Under the pieces are notes generated by a model, which saw only the letters and a list, made by a program, of their open reading frames with translations, was not told where the DNA came from and made no database searches. A DNA stretch of 64,000 bases from Luidia sarsii (lineage: Eukaryota; Echinodermata; Asteroidea; Paxillosida; Luidiidae): positions 11,548,763-11,612,762 of the forward strand of contig OX465102.1 in assembly GCA_949987565.1 (NCBI GenBank). The letters run 5' to 3'. The position numbers and the translations under genes were made by a program. Within the stretch, counting starts at the first letter, position 1. Each line of letters begins with the position of its first letter. Positions 54,060 to 64,000 of the stretch are shown here, piece by piece.

Positions 54060-54562
54060 TGAGGCCTTTTCACACTGTCCGTAATCTTGGGGTTGGAACC
54101 GGTTCCGACCCCGAGATTTTTTTCACCCTTCTAAAATTTCAACCCGGTTCCAACCCGGGTAGCATATGCTCTAGCCGGATCGAAATCAACCCTGGCAGTG
54201 ACCAGGGTTTCAAATCTCGATCTGGATTGAAATTGCATTTTTCACCTTGAACCAAGTCGAAAATGATAGTGTGAATCGCCCGAGTTGAGTTAACTACCGC
54301 CAATCCGTGTTCAGTTGTGTGGCGCAAAATACTGTGGAAATCTGAACAACTGTAGGTACAAAGGCTAATAAACAATCGAGCGCTGCACACTCGATCCATG
54401 TTGAAAGTTCTTAGTGTGAATACACGGGGCATTATCCGGATTGAAAGTTACTGTACCGGTTTGCGTCATGAACAGTGTGAACGTCGAGTCTCTGTGATCT
54501 GTGTTGAAAACAACCCAGGCTTAACCGGGTTTGAAGCGGAGACAGTGTGAAAAGACCTTTGG
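54060..54562. mobile_element. About 500-bp element, GGCCTTTTCACACTGTC termini
   Basis: GGCCTTTTCACACTGTCCG at the left is mirrored by GACAGTGTGAAAAGACC at the right. The interior has GTTCCAACCCGGGT and other complementary words. No transposase frame is seen. A related end, GGGCCGTTCACACTGTCCG, occurs at 21337. Confidence 0.82.
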
Positions 54563-55099
54563 ACTCAAACTCAAGCTACATGTATGTACCACGGTTTGGT
54601 CTTGAACTCAAGTCTAAAGTCATACAAGCCCACGTCTGCATCCCTGTCGCACAAAAGAGGAAGACAAAATCTTGTACACTCAAGTCACAAGACTAACTAC
54701 AGTCCCTTTTGCCATTGCTCAAGTCCATTAGTGTCATTAGGCTGAGTCACAGGTCATATTCTGGTGCTGTGTTCCTCCTTATCCCACAAAAAGCAAGACA
54801 AAAATCTCACACAAAAAGCAAGACAAAAATCTCACAATCAGTTACAACTAATGTATTAAATTTGATTAGGCTTGAGATTTATTCTACACTTGGGTCTGAC
54901 CCATCCTGGATCACACATCAGGTATTAAATAAAAACAAAATTAAATTCTCTCCAGTATTATATCATATTTGCAATTTTATTAAATTCCAACTTTACATTT
55001 TACTCCAGTCCAAACAGATCCACTTCAAGCTTACCATGTGCTACTCTAGCCATAGATTTCCTTTGAACTTCCAACTTTGTCCTTGGCTCAAGTGTTAAT

Positions 55100-57460
55100 C
55101 TCATCGTACCAATCGTAATAACAACAACTGAGACATTTCACTGAATTGATTGTTGGTATTTCAAAACACCAAAGCTGCCGTTGAAACCTGCTCTTGGAAT
55201 ACCTATTATGTTAAAATGGGTGCAGTGAAAAAACTTGGAATCAAAGTCTGAGCCTGAATCTGAACCTGTGCAGGCCAATCCTGAGCCCAAGCCTGAGTCT
55301 GAGCCTGAGACTGAGCCTGAGACTGAGGTTGAGCCGTAAGCCCGTGACCAGTATGTGTTTCAGCAAAACCTGAGACATGTTTTCACTCGGACCAAAAAGC
55401 AAACATGATTGCTACAAACCAAAATGTTACAAATGGCTTACCCACTGAATGGACAGAAATTGCAAACCCCATAAGAAATGAGTGGGCCTGACATTTTGAC
55501 CCAGGGATGACCTTTCAAAAAAGATAGAAAGCCTTCCTGCCCATGTCAACCTTTCTCCCTTTCTCCAGCTGCAATGTGCTTCAAATTATTGTACATCAAC
55601 CTATATTATAGTAAATATGCAAAACCGCTCACTGACTAAAATAATGAGATTATCAAAAATTAGCAGGACCTTTCTTATAGGTCCAGCAAGGATTGAAATG
55701 TCAGGCTCATTTACAAACTAACATCAAGCAAACGTGTTGCAAATTTTGACAACCCATAATATGGACACTTTGATGATTCCGATTTGGGGTAAAGAATACA
55801 GGTTTCTGCAGTCTAAGCATTCCAGCAAAATATCTGAATCAATTGATGATTCCAGAAGGGTTTCTCAAAGGTAAGAGAATTATTCGGGAATCTAGAGCAA
55901 CAAAGGCTAAGCAGAAATAGTTAGTAAATACATGTCATCGTTGAACAGAGCATTTGACATTTTTTCCCATATTCCCTTTATTCAAACTGGCAGCACAACA
56001 CATCTCTTAAAATGGTAACGCAGAATACTTAAGAAAATCCAATTTTTCGGTAAAATACCAAAACAGATGATTTGGGTGAACAAAGTTCACTATTTTGGTT
56101 TCCCAAGTCCAAACCTGAAATAGACACAAATCAGATCATTTTGTGGCAACTGGCAATATGTGTGTGCTAATCTTAATACTGAAATGGTTAACACGATTAA
56201 AATGATTGAAAATTAGAGTTACTCATATCAAAAAGTCAATAACTAAAATCCCAAACCCTCTAGTTATTACAGCTGTTTCATGTCGTCCAACTATTTCTTG
56301 GTATTTTCGGTGGTTGTCCAATTGTAAATGATCTAAGCTTATTCATACATGACCATAAAACAGTACAATGTGTAGTCAAGTCGAGTTCCTAATGTACTGA
56401 GCTTCAAAACTGCCAATTTGTTTAAAATTAAAATTCCTGCTTACTGAAAGGACAATGATATCCAACTTTTAAAATATGTTTAATACAGTATGTCCTATGA
56501 GATTTAGTTCACATGGGACCAGACTAATTTTTAAAGATTGAAATTCCCGCTTACTGTAAGGGCTACACAAGCCTACAATATCCCACTTTTAGAATCTGCT
56601 TAAACCGTACATAATAGGCCATATAAGCGAATGGGATTAAATATTTGAATTATGTTTTCAGTGCCTTTTGGCACTGCAAAGCATAACAATTTACAATGTC
56701 TTCTGAATATGAAGCTTGGCAGCATTCCTGACAAGATTCATTCATGTTGAAAACAAGATGGCGGCATATGCAGGACAGCATACATTGACATGCTGAGATG
56801 AACACAAACTTGATGCGTCATTGTCAAAATGCACATTGCATGCCGGTGGTTGCTATGCGAACACTATCACAGTGCCCCAAGTGTTCTCGACCCGAAACTT
56901 GTGGGCGCCAATTCAGTTCATGCATTTAGAACGCAACAAACAACATAAGCGGTCCTTTTTAATTTGCTACTTTGGTTTTATTGCGTACTTTTCATTTTTC
57001 ATGGACAGGGTTGAAAGGTATGACTACTTGTTAAGCCTCAGTTCCCAAACCTTAAAAGTATCACCAATATATCTACTCTCTGTAGTGCTAAGGCCGACGG
57101 GATATGTCAGCTTAAATATCAACTGCAATCACCCCTCGGACAAAATCCAATAACATGGCTCAATCAAAACGTCCATTATCACTTATATTCTGTATGTACA
57201 TGTTCATGGTACATACATGTACATATATGAAAGCTACCTTTTGCATAATGTAAATAGATGTTCGATTCTATGTACAAACTGCACACTGGATTTGCCTGCG
57301 TGTCTGAAGTCTGAATGTCTACGGATAACGGCTACAATTGATGCACTCCTCTATGGAAACCACTGGCCACTGGCTGAAGCCGTTGCAATAGGTTTGTGTG
57401 CTATTTCCAGCCATAGCCACCACTCATCCTTCAGTAATGGAGTCAGGACGTAAAAGTCTG
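55100..57460. other. Intergenic AT-rich DNA
   Basis: Only a GAGCCTGAGACTGAGCC repeat (55250-55340) and two GGTCCT-type modules (about 55490 and 55660-55705) are recognisable. No gene is seen. Confidence 0.5.
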
Positions 57461-57467
57461 ATGCCTG

Positions 57468-57690
57468 GGCCCCTTTTCCAAAACCAGGCTTAGACTTCGG
57501 CTCCGGTTTCGTCTGTTCTCCAAAACCTGAAAACACAGTTTGGAGTTCTTTGTTGGAGTTGAAGCTTTGGACTCTTTTTCAAAGCGCATTATAACATTCA
57601 AAAAGAAAGCCAAAAGGCCTTGTACTTTAAAATGGAAGAAAGAAATGTGGACAAAGCCGAAGCCTTAGCTGGGTTTTGGAAAAGGGCCCC
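57468..57690. mobile_element. Foldback element, GGCTTAGGCTTCGG family
   Basis: GGCCCCTTTTCCAAAACCAG at the left is mirrored by CTGGGTTTTGGAAAAGGGCC at the right, with TTCGGCTCCGG and its counterpart GCCGAAGCC inward. It ends about 140 bp from the CARS2 stop. Confidence 0.87.
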
Positions 57691-57826
57691 ATCTTCCTAG
57701 CCGGTATCCCCGCCTACAGGTCAACATCAACAGCGCCCTCGCCTGTCCAACTCCCAGTCTCCTATCTGTGGTCACCTCCTACTGGCCAGCTTCAACGACG
57801 CCCTCGCCTGTCCAGCATCCATCTTC

Positions 57827-57886
57827 CTAGCTCTGGTCACCTCCTTTCTTCTCCACATATTCCCAGGTTGCTGACGTTCCTCGGTC
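57827..57886 (-). CDS. CARS2: CARS2 terminal exon
   Basis: The acceptor TTTGACAG is followed by [19 protein letters not shown] and TAG. The human protein ends in a similar way (DRSSTTSTWELL ... KDQKSAG), which supports both the frame and the CARS2 assignment. Confidence 0.92.
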   Translation of the reverse strand, partial: DRGTSATWEYVEKKGGDQS

Positions 57887-60800
57887 CTGTCAAAGTGAAC
57901 AGCAGCTGGTAAGGCTAGGGCTGACTTCACAGCAATGGCTCACGGCTGTGAACACAGCCTGGGATGGGAGGGGGATTTAAAGGCCCAATACAACATTGGT
58001 CGAGGTCAAAGAATAGCATCCATACGTTGTCCCACCTTGATCTGCACGCCGGCTTGGATCAGGTCCTGCCGAACGTTGTCGCATTTCTGGAGGAGCTCCG
58101 AGCGTCGGTGCAGAGCCTTGTACATCAGTCTCCTGGGCTTGGGTTTGTCTGGCGAGAGACGATCGCGATGAAAAAAAAAAGATCATAAGATTATCAGATT
58201 CGGTGCTTGGAGAGCGCTACACTAAAATAAAAAAAAATCAACGACAGACTTCCCACTACTTTTTAAAGATTTTGGACCGCCACTTTGGACAAGACAGTGC
58301 CACCGCCAAAATGGAATGCTGAACAAGCACATTCACACAATGAAGCAAGCGTTTTATCTTTTAAGAGAACTAACATCAGCTCAGCAAAGCCAATAATTTG
58401 TAAACCAACTTTCTTGAAGATTTGGTTGCTCTTGGTGAAAACATTGGGTTTGTTAAACTCAAAATTCAATGTCTTGATCAAATGAAACAATACTGATGCA
58501 AGTTTTTTTTTGCTTTAAATGGCAAAGAAAGCTTTGACTTGACCGGCATTTGAACCAAGACCTCTTGTTTTGCATACCAGCTTTGCATACCTGAAATATG
58601 TTTGCCTTTTTTAAGATACTTGAAGGGTCGTCAGACAAAATGAGGAAATTTGCTTCCAAAATGTAAAAGAAAAATAGACTGATTGATGCTTCTATCCTGG
58701 CAGACTAAAGAAACTTTCTGCATTTGAGAAAGGTCCTGCTTAGATCAAAATGTCAGGCCCTCTCGTCCATTTTGACCACAGATGGGAATGTGGGAGACAG
58801 ACAGAAGAGGGCGCAAAACCTGGCGTAGGCTCAAGCTCCGGCTTTGTCTCCAATTCTTTCATTCATTTTAAGATGGAGGGCCTTTGGCTTCATTCTTCAT
58901 TCATGTTACACTGCATTTTGAAAAAAGAATCCAAAGCTTCAACTTCAAGAAAGAAATCCGACCTGTTATTTTTCAGCTTTTGGATGAGAGGGGAAGCCGG
59001 AGCCTGAGCCTAAGCCGTGTTTGGGGAAAAAGGCCCTTGTGCATGTTGAGTGACCCCCTCTACCTCCCCCACCTCCTTCCCCCTGTGACTGACCTGTCCC
59101 CTGCTGTATGACCTCTGGCCCCCGAAGGTCGTCCTCCAGGGGCGTCTCCAATGCCCACTGCCTGACCTCACTCCGCAGGTTGATCAGGGTGTCCATGGTG
59201 GAAGACAAGGCTTGGGTTGAGCGACTGGCGTCTGCATCCTGCCAAGCATCACCAAAAAGTCAAAGAATCAGAGTGTTCATTTTCCAGGTCAGGGAAGGCA
59301 ATTTCCATTCGGGTGGTGAAAGATGCAAAGAAAATAAAGCCTCATTTCCACTGGGACTTTAAAAAAAAAATTGCCTTTGATAAAGGTCCTGCTAGGATCG
59401 AAACGTCAGACTCTGGCACTGTAACTTTTGAGATTTATGTATTGCACATCATGCACATCATTTTATTCAGTCGGCAGTTTGCAACAGTTTTTTGTATCTA
59501 AACCTTACCAAGACAAGAGTTACTTGTCCCATTTTACGTCTGGTGGAATTGGCCCCATAAACTTTCCTCTCGGTTACTTTAACCGAGTCCAACTGTTACT
59601 TTCACAAGCCAACCTCTGGCCCCTGAAAAGTTGCTAGGTAACTTTTGCCGAGTCAATTAGTCCAGTGGAAACGCACGACTCGGTGAAATACCACTCAGTA
59701 CAAAAAAAACCACATCCAGTCAGCCAGTCTGTCTGTATGAAAACATACACACTGTGAATACCTCACGGATCATGTACAGCGCCCTCGTGGGCCATTATAT
59801 TGCCAAGTTGGCTACTTTATCCATGGTCTTTGTTAAAATTCAAAAACCCAAAATTGAGAACGACAATAAGATTTACCCCTTAGAAATTTCATCTTCAGAA
59901 AAATCATCTTGGTCAAATTTCACATTTTTTAAACGAAATGGAAATGCGGCATTAAACTGGATAGTGAATAAGGATTTGAACCGAAGCCTTTGGTAGAGCA
60001 TATCAGTGCTGTAACCACATGATCTATCCAGCCATTGGATGAAGGGGCCTTCCCAAATAGTCAATTCTCTTCGCTTGGGGTGGAGGTGCCAGTCAGATGG
60101 AAACCACAGTGTAATCGTCAATGCTGCAAGATTACCTTCCTGCTTTGGAACTTGACGCCCAGGGATTGCAGGATGCGGTCGATGTAGGTGGCCACTCCAG
60201 CTATGGCGCCGGGAATCCTTGGCACGCTCATGTGTTGCTGGAAAGGAGCAGAGTAAATGAGCACATGGCATTGGCTGGTAGTTGTAGCATTGTCCTTGTT
60301 TGATCGGGGATTGCAAGTGACCAACGAAGTCATTTCCTGAAAATCACTGAAGGCCCATAAATTGTGCAACTGCGGGTGAGCGCTTACGCGACCGAGAGAA
60401 GAGACTGCGAGTGAGCGCTTACGCAACAGAGGGATTAATGGCAGGGGTGAAGGCACCCTTCAGTTTGGGGGGTTTTAACAGATAAAAAATGAGCAGTTTC
60501 AGATACCTGTTTGACATTAAAAAAAATAATAATACCAAAAAAAAATTAAAATGAAAAATAAACTAAAATCACGCCATTTCCAGAAATCCGGAAATTTACA
60601 ATCTTACAACCCTGTTTAAAGGAATATAACAGTTTTAAATCTGAAAAGTGCATCATGAGTTACTAACATTGCTAAAAGAATAGTTACTCAGAAATGACTG
60701 GATAAATGTTAATAACTTCAAAAGAGCTATCTTAAATAGATCCTGTTTCTGCTGAGTTGACGCATTTGCCAGTTTGTGAAAATGCCACCGATAAGTCACC

Positions 60801-62905
60801 CAAGGACACTGATTTAAGCATGTTGTCACAGGAGCATTTTGCATATAATATGTTGGTTTTTATTTTTTTAGACTGACCTGATGTTGTTTGTCACCGATGG
60901 CCATGTTAGCAGCTCGCACCAGCTCCATGATGGCGTCCAGGCCGCGCTTGGTGTCAAAGTCGTCGGCGATGGCTCGCAGGAAGTGTGTCTGTGTCTCGGC
61001 CAGCCTTAAGAAAAAAAAAAAAAAAAACATGACAGTCCATTGAGTTCAAGGCATTCTCTTGATGACGGCCAGAGCATACTGGCAGGAACATCGAGTTAAC
61101 ACTCGGGGTTTTTTCAGAACCATACCTCTTCTTATAAGAGACCTTATACACAGTGTCACCGCAAACCCTCCTATATTGTTTCACCCACCGTGCAAAGCCT
61201 TAAGTCTTATCCTACATGTACAGATATATAAACACATGACAGGCAGAGTAAACCCAAAGTAGTGTACACAAATGTTGCAAACTGCTGGAATAGATAAGAT
61301 TTGAAGATTTGCATGGTGGAAATACTAAGTGGAAGGTTTGCGGTGACACCATGTAGCACTTCTCTTTCTAGAAGGGATGTGGCTCTTCAAAGAGCCGGTA
61401 GCTGAACGTTTTGGGTAGTGTGTACTCTGCCCGTCATCAAGAGACTGCTTGAATAACCAAGATGCAAACATTTAGAAGGGGGTTGTAACCGTAACAAGAG
61501 GAAGTTGTCAGCACAAACTTGTCGGGAAATTTGGGCAGCTGCATCGACTAAGAAGGGAGTCTGCAGGCAACAACAAAAAAGAAGAAAAAGAAATCGAGCG
61601 CACATTTTAGGCGGGAGAACGAGCCATTCCTTACTTGTGCATGAGAGCCTCCTCACTGATCTCCCTGGCCATGAGATGACCTTTGACATAGGCGTCGGCA
61701 TCGTTGAGGAAGGAGGCTAGCTGCTTGCAGATCTTGACGGCGTGGCGCACCGTCTCCTCCGAGTACTCGATGTCTGCCACGACCAAGCGGGGGAAAGAGA
61801 GGCTGGTTTATTTTTCGTCTCTCAACTTTGTAAATCTCCCAAAAATTTAGAGGACCTGAGATATCAATCCTTGTAGGAGCCCTGTCAAATACAGAGTGCT
61901 ATCCTTGCATTTGGGATGAATATGCCAGGCCCTTGTAATATTTTCAAACAAATAAAGAACCCTTTTTTTCCAAATTGTTATTCTTTCTTTTTTCCAAATG
62001 TTTATTTTCTCACCCAAATTTTTACATCTGTTTATAATTTTTCATTCTTTGATCAAAAAATGCAATTTTCCCCAAAAATTGTTTTGCCTTTTTTTTCCCG
62101 AGAATACTTCAAAAAAGTTTCCCCCCCAAAAAAATCAAATACATTTTCAACATTTTAATCACCTCTTCAAAATTATCGTTAGTGTTCCTGTCTTTTGTTT
62201 GCTTGAAAATGAGGGCTGTTGTTGTCGTTTTTGGGGTGATTTATTTTTTTTACCTTTTCAGCGAAAGACTCAATATAAAAATGCCCGATGCTCCTTTTTT
62301 TTAACAGACAGAGAAGCTCCAGGTGTTCTTGATTTTCATTGTAAGGAGTCTCACCATGGTTGTACTTGGACATGAGACAGAGCACCCTGAAATGATTGGC
62401 GGTGTAGGACTCCAGGAAATCATCGATGGTGACGACGTTCTTCAGCGACTTGGACATCTTGTTGGGATCGCTCTTACGGAACAGATGACCTTCGGAAAAG
62501 AGAGAGAGAAAGCATAGAGAAAACACGGGAATTAAATCATTAGTTTTTTTTTCAATTTACGTACAGAAAAACTTGGAAAGAAAACTTTGACTGGACCACG
62601 ACTTGAACCCATGATTGAGATAACAAACAAAAATAGCAAAGTATCTTTGCTAGGGTGAGGTTGCCAGTCATAATTATTTGTCTTTGCAGTAATGGATTTC
62701 AAAGACATTTGGAAGTTAGTGAGATTCGTTTCCCCCCGCTGAATGAAACAAATGTTCACACCCCTATTTACCTGAATGGAGGAAGTACCTGGTCCAGTGG
62801 TTTGAATTGAAACAGGCCTCACACTGGGCAATCTCATTGTTGTGGTGGGGGAAGGCAAGGTCCCGCCCGCCAGTGTGGATGTCCAGATTCTCCCCGAAGA
62901 TTTCA
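57827..62905 (-). CDS. CARS2: CARS2, mitochondrial cysteinyl-tRNA synthetase, 3' eight exons
   Basis: Class I synthetase that charges mitochondrial tRNA-Cys with cysteine. CDS in window: complement of 57827-57886, 58036-58148, 59094-59238, 60136-60237, 60878-61004, 61635-61773, 62355-62489, 62772-62905; every junction is GT-AG and in phase. Seen: [20 protein letters not shown], with the His and Glu matching zinc ligands of the bacterial enzyme; the ATP-site loop KMSKSLKN in [18 protein letters not shown]; the DALR-like helical part with EYSEETV and [14 protein letters not shown]; and a C-terminal [14 protein letters not shown] ... [14 protein letters not shown] ... GVQIKDRG block. This last block matches mitochondrial CARS2 (VRQFALAMP ... 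LLEACDTLRRGL ... INIKDRS), not cytosolic CARS1, which has a long charged tail. The signature HIGH motif and targeting peptide lie right of the window. Confidence 0.95.
57977..58031. mobile_element. Fragment of the TTAA element at a CARS2 splice donor
   Basis: TTTAAAGGCCCAATACAACA, then TTGGTCGAGGTCAAAGAATA and GCATCCATACGTTGTC, matches the end of 29889-29950. The homology stops 4 nt inside the intron from the exon at 58036-58148. Confidence 0.85.
58036..58148 (-). CDS. CARS2: CARS2 exon, donor beside a transposon fragment
   Basis: Encodes [38 protein letters not shown], phase 0 at the end. The donor GTGGG is followed after 4 nt by homology to the 367-bp TTAA-inserted element, so most of the proximal intron comes from that element. 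Confidence 0.93.
58515..58600 (-). repeat. tRNA-like SINE remnant
   Basis: The minus strand reads GAGGTCTTGGTTCAAATGCC, then GGTCAAGTCAAAGCTTTCTT. B-box-like GGTTCAAATGC plus the CAAAGCTTTCTTTG tail shared with 62574-62645. Confidence 0.5.
58812..59036. mobile_element. Foldback element, GGCTTAGGCTTCGG family
   Basis: AAAACCTGGCGTAGGCTCAA, GCTCCGGCTTTGTCTCC on the left and GGAAGCCGGAGCCTGAGCCT, AAGCCGTGTTTGGGGAAAA on the right. It lies in the CARS2 intron, 58 bp beyond the donor at 59094. Confidence 0.8.
59094..59238 (-). CDS. CARS2: CARS2 exon
   Basis: Encodes [48 protein letters not shown] plus one base. The [11 protein letters not shown] core is the CARS2-specific C-terminal motif (human FRQKVRQFAL). 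Acceptor TTGGCAG, donor GTCAGT. Confidence 0.93.
59370..59490 (+). repeat. GGTCCTGCTAGGATCGAAACG dispersed module
   Basis: TTTGATAAAGGTCCTGCTAG, GATCGAAACGTCAGACTC, then ACTTTTGAGATT and CAGTCGGCAGTTTGCAACAG. It is colinear with 37674-37790. Confidence 0.75.
59957..60031 (-). repeat. tRNA-like 75-nt sequence (pseudo-tRNA or SINE head)
   Basis: On the minus strand, CTGGATA and TATCCAG form a perfect 7-bp acceptor stem 75 nt apart. A T-arm-like GGTTCAAATCC is at the usual distance, but the T and anticodon stems do not pair well. It is not called as a functional tRNA. Confidence 0.5.
60136..60237 (-). CDS. CARS2: CARS2 exon
   Basis: Encodes 34 residues, [20 protein letters not shown] and [14 protein letters not shown], phase 0 at both ends. 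It matches the human segment around FGAIISYFEQFFETVGISL. Acceptor TTTCCAG, donor GTAATC. Confidence 0.93.
60878..61004 (-). CDS. CARS2: CARS2 exon (ADDFDT motif)
   Basis: Encodes [42 protein letters not shown]. The ADDFDT-x-R motif of the helical bundle matches human CARS2 ADDFDTPRVVDAI. Phase 0 at the donor GTCAGT. Confidence 0.95.
61055..61450. repeat. Foldback pair of CTTGATGACGGCCAGAGCA repeats
   Basis: One unit on the plus strand (TTGATGACGGCCAGAGCATA ... GTCACCGCAAACCCTCC) faces one on the minus strand (its complement begins AAGTGGAAGGTTTGCGGTG and runs to ACTCTGCCCGTCATCAAG). It lies in the CARS2 intron between 61004 and 61635. Confidence 0.8.
61635..61773 (-). CDS. CARS2: CARS2 exon (DALR-like helices)
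   Basis: Encodes [46 protein letters not shown] plus two bases. It corresponds to human CARS2 IDYSDSAMLQAQQLL ... FLEDARAYMKGQL. Acceptor GGCAG, donor GTAAGG. Confidence 0.95.
62355..62489 (-). CDS. CARS2: CARS2 exon (KMSKS motif)
   Basis: Encodes [18 protein letters not shown], then [20 protein letters not shown] and MSKYNH. The KMSKS loop stabilises the adenylate transition state in class I synthetases. The donor is GTGAGA. Confidence 0.96.
62574..62645 (-). repeat. tRNA-like SINE remnant
   Basis: The minus strand reads TCAATCATGGGTTCAAGTCG, then TGGTCCAGTCAAAGTTTTCT. B-box GGGTTCAAGTC and a tail shared with 44290-44395 and 58515-58600. Confidence 0.55.
62772..62905 (-). CDS. CARS2: CARS2 exon (catalytic, PHHNNE motif), first in window
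   Basis: Encodes [32 protein letters not shown] and HWTRYFLHS. It enters with one base of a split codon, so an upstream exon exists beyond 64000. The GG-x-DL-x-FPHH motif is diagnostic of cysteinyl-tRNA synthetases. Confidence 0.95.
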
Positions 62906-64000
62906 CTACAATTCGCAAAACAAAACAAAAACGTCTTCAAAAAACGGTCCAGCTTTCCAAGATTTGGCTTAAATTACACAAAGATCATACTGTACTTTCA
63001 CACATTCATTTAGATTGTGAAAAATATGACCTGAAAATTGCGACAAAAATGTGACAAATTGCAACATTACCCGTTGAGTTAGGCAGTGCTAAAATGGACC
63101 CACTGATTTGTAGTCAGTAAGTATTGTTCAACAGTCATATGGAACTATATCATTATTATCTCATTTTAATAATGCAAACGTTACTAACTAATAATACTGA
63201 TTTACAGTAATATACTAAAATGTTACAAACTTCTTACTTGCCGGACCATTCTCAAAGGCAGAGAAGGGTTCTGCTAGGTTGGAAACGTTTGGCCCACGAC
63301 TTTTTTGAGAATATTGACTTGATCAGGGCCCTGACGTTTCAATCCTAGTAGGACCCTTAATTATGTCTCTGAGATACATGTAGGTCTAGCTCTGCAAGGA
63401 CCATATCATTAGGCCCGGTTAATTTGTCAGATTTCTTAACAATGGATCTCAAGAGGGTAGAGAATGTTCGATTCTTGAAGTAATTTTCTCTTTCTCTTTG
63501 CCTTTGCAAAAGGTCCTGCTAGAATACAAAAATGAGGCTCTACAACCTTCTGAGCCGGGTCCTGTTTGGTTTGAAACGTCGGGCACCTACCTTTTGAGGA
63601 AGGTCCTGTAAAGACCAAATCCTTAGACTCTCCAAGTGGAAGGTATTTCGATAACACCATGTCAAGCATCCCTTTTGAGACAGAGAGCGGCTCTGAAAAG
63701 AGCCGGTCACTCAATGTTTTGGGCAGTGTGTACCCGGTACTCTGCCCGTCGTCAGGAGACTGCTGCTTCCGACGTCTCAAAGGAGATCATTCACAATGAT
63801 ATCACCGCAAATCTTCCACTTGCTACTTCCACCGTGCAAACCTTCCAGGCCCAATTTCATGGCTCTGCTTTACCGTAAGCGTAGAATTTGCGCTTACGGA
63901 AGCAAAAATTCCAAGCTTTAACGTAAGCGTATTTCACAGCCAATAATATTTCGCAATGATGATAATGATTCGCAATGCACATGCTTGAATTGCTTCCCTG
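62906..64000. other. CARS2 intron: dispersed modules, no exon seen
   Basis: Contains four GGTCCTG/GAAACGT modules (63240-63620) and a foldback with AGTGGAAGGTATTTCG and CGCAAATCTTCCACTTG ends (63633-63830) holding a CTGACGACGGGCAGAGTACC unit on the minus strand. The next upstream CARS2 exon is not in the window. Confidence 0.65.

Noticed and set aside
57827..62905. Cytosolic cysteinyl-tRNA synthetase (CARS1)
   Set aside because: The C-terminus matches the short mitochondrial CARS2 tail and lacks the long charged CARS1 extension.
63436..63780. A 114-codon minus-strand frame with DDGQSTGYTLPKTL
   Set aside because: It is the translation of the dispersed GACGGGCAGAGTACC repeat, not the missing CARS2 exon.

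Overview
The window is animal nuclear DNA. It holds three intron-rich protein genes spread through about 64 kb that is otherwise dense in DNA-transposon remnants, foldback (MITE-like) elements, minisatellites and microsatellites. Protein content, AT-rich introns, frequent short GGCCTATA-type words and many GTACATGTAC runs suggest a marine invertebrate deuterostome, perhaps an echinoderm or hemichordate. That placement is a guess from texture. No prokaryotic gene, operon or CRISPR array is present.

Region 1 (about 1-32.6 kb, minus strand) is an SLC6-family Na+/Cl- dependent transporter of the GABA/glycine type. Nine coding exons join in frame from an ATG at 32539 down to 3531 and encode 455 residues through TM8 and its following loop. 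The last helices must lie left of the window. An asparagine that is nearly invariant in TM7 of the family (Na1 sodium site) is glycine here. The introns carry a 31-bp minisatellite, a 33-bp palindromic satellite, a CCTGC minisatellite, a complete 2.76-kb hAT-like element with 8-bp target duplications, and many small foldback elements.

Region 2 (42.7-47.6 kb, plus strand) is a complete three-exon CFAP97 (Hemingway/KIAA1430) gene of 554 codons, involved in cilia. It lies head-to-head with the SLC6 gene at about 10 kb. A reverse-transcriptase tail fragment of a non-LTR retrotransposon sits in its second intron.

Region 3 (57.8-62.9 kb, minus strand) is the 3' part of CARS2, mitochondrial cysteinyl-tRNA synthetase. 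Eight exons join in frame, include the PHHNNE and KMSKS motifs, and end in a clear stop. The 5' exons lie right of the window. CARS2 converges with CFAP97 across about 10 kb of repeat-rich DNA.

The three genes share no evident pathway. The most interesting non-genic observations are: a TTAA-targeting small element that has entered the same site in a second element family twice, with an empty-site comparison inside the window; a fragment of that element 4 nt from a CARS2 splice donor; a THAP-domain reading frame between P-element-like inverted repeats; a family of short elements with 4-bp target duplications; and dispersed modules resembling the hammerhead-ribozyme core.
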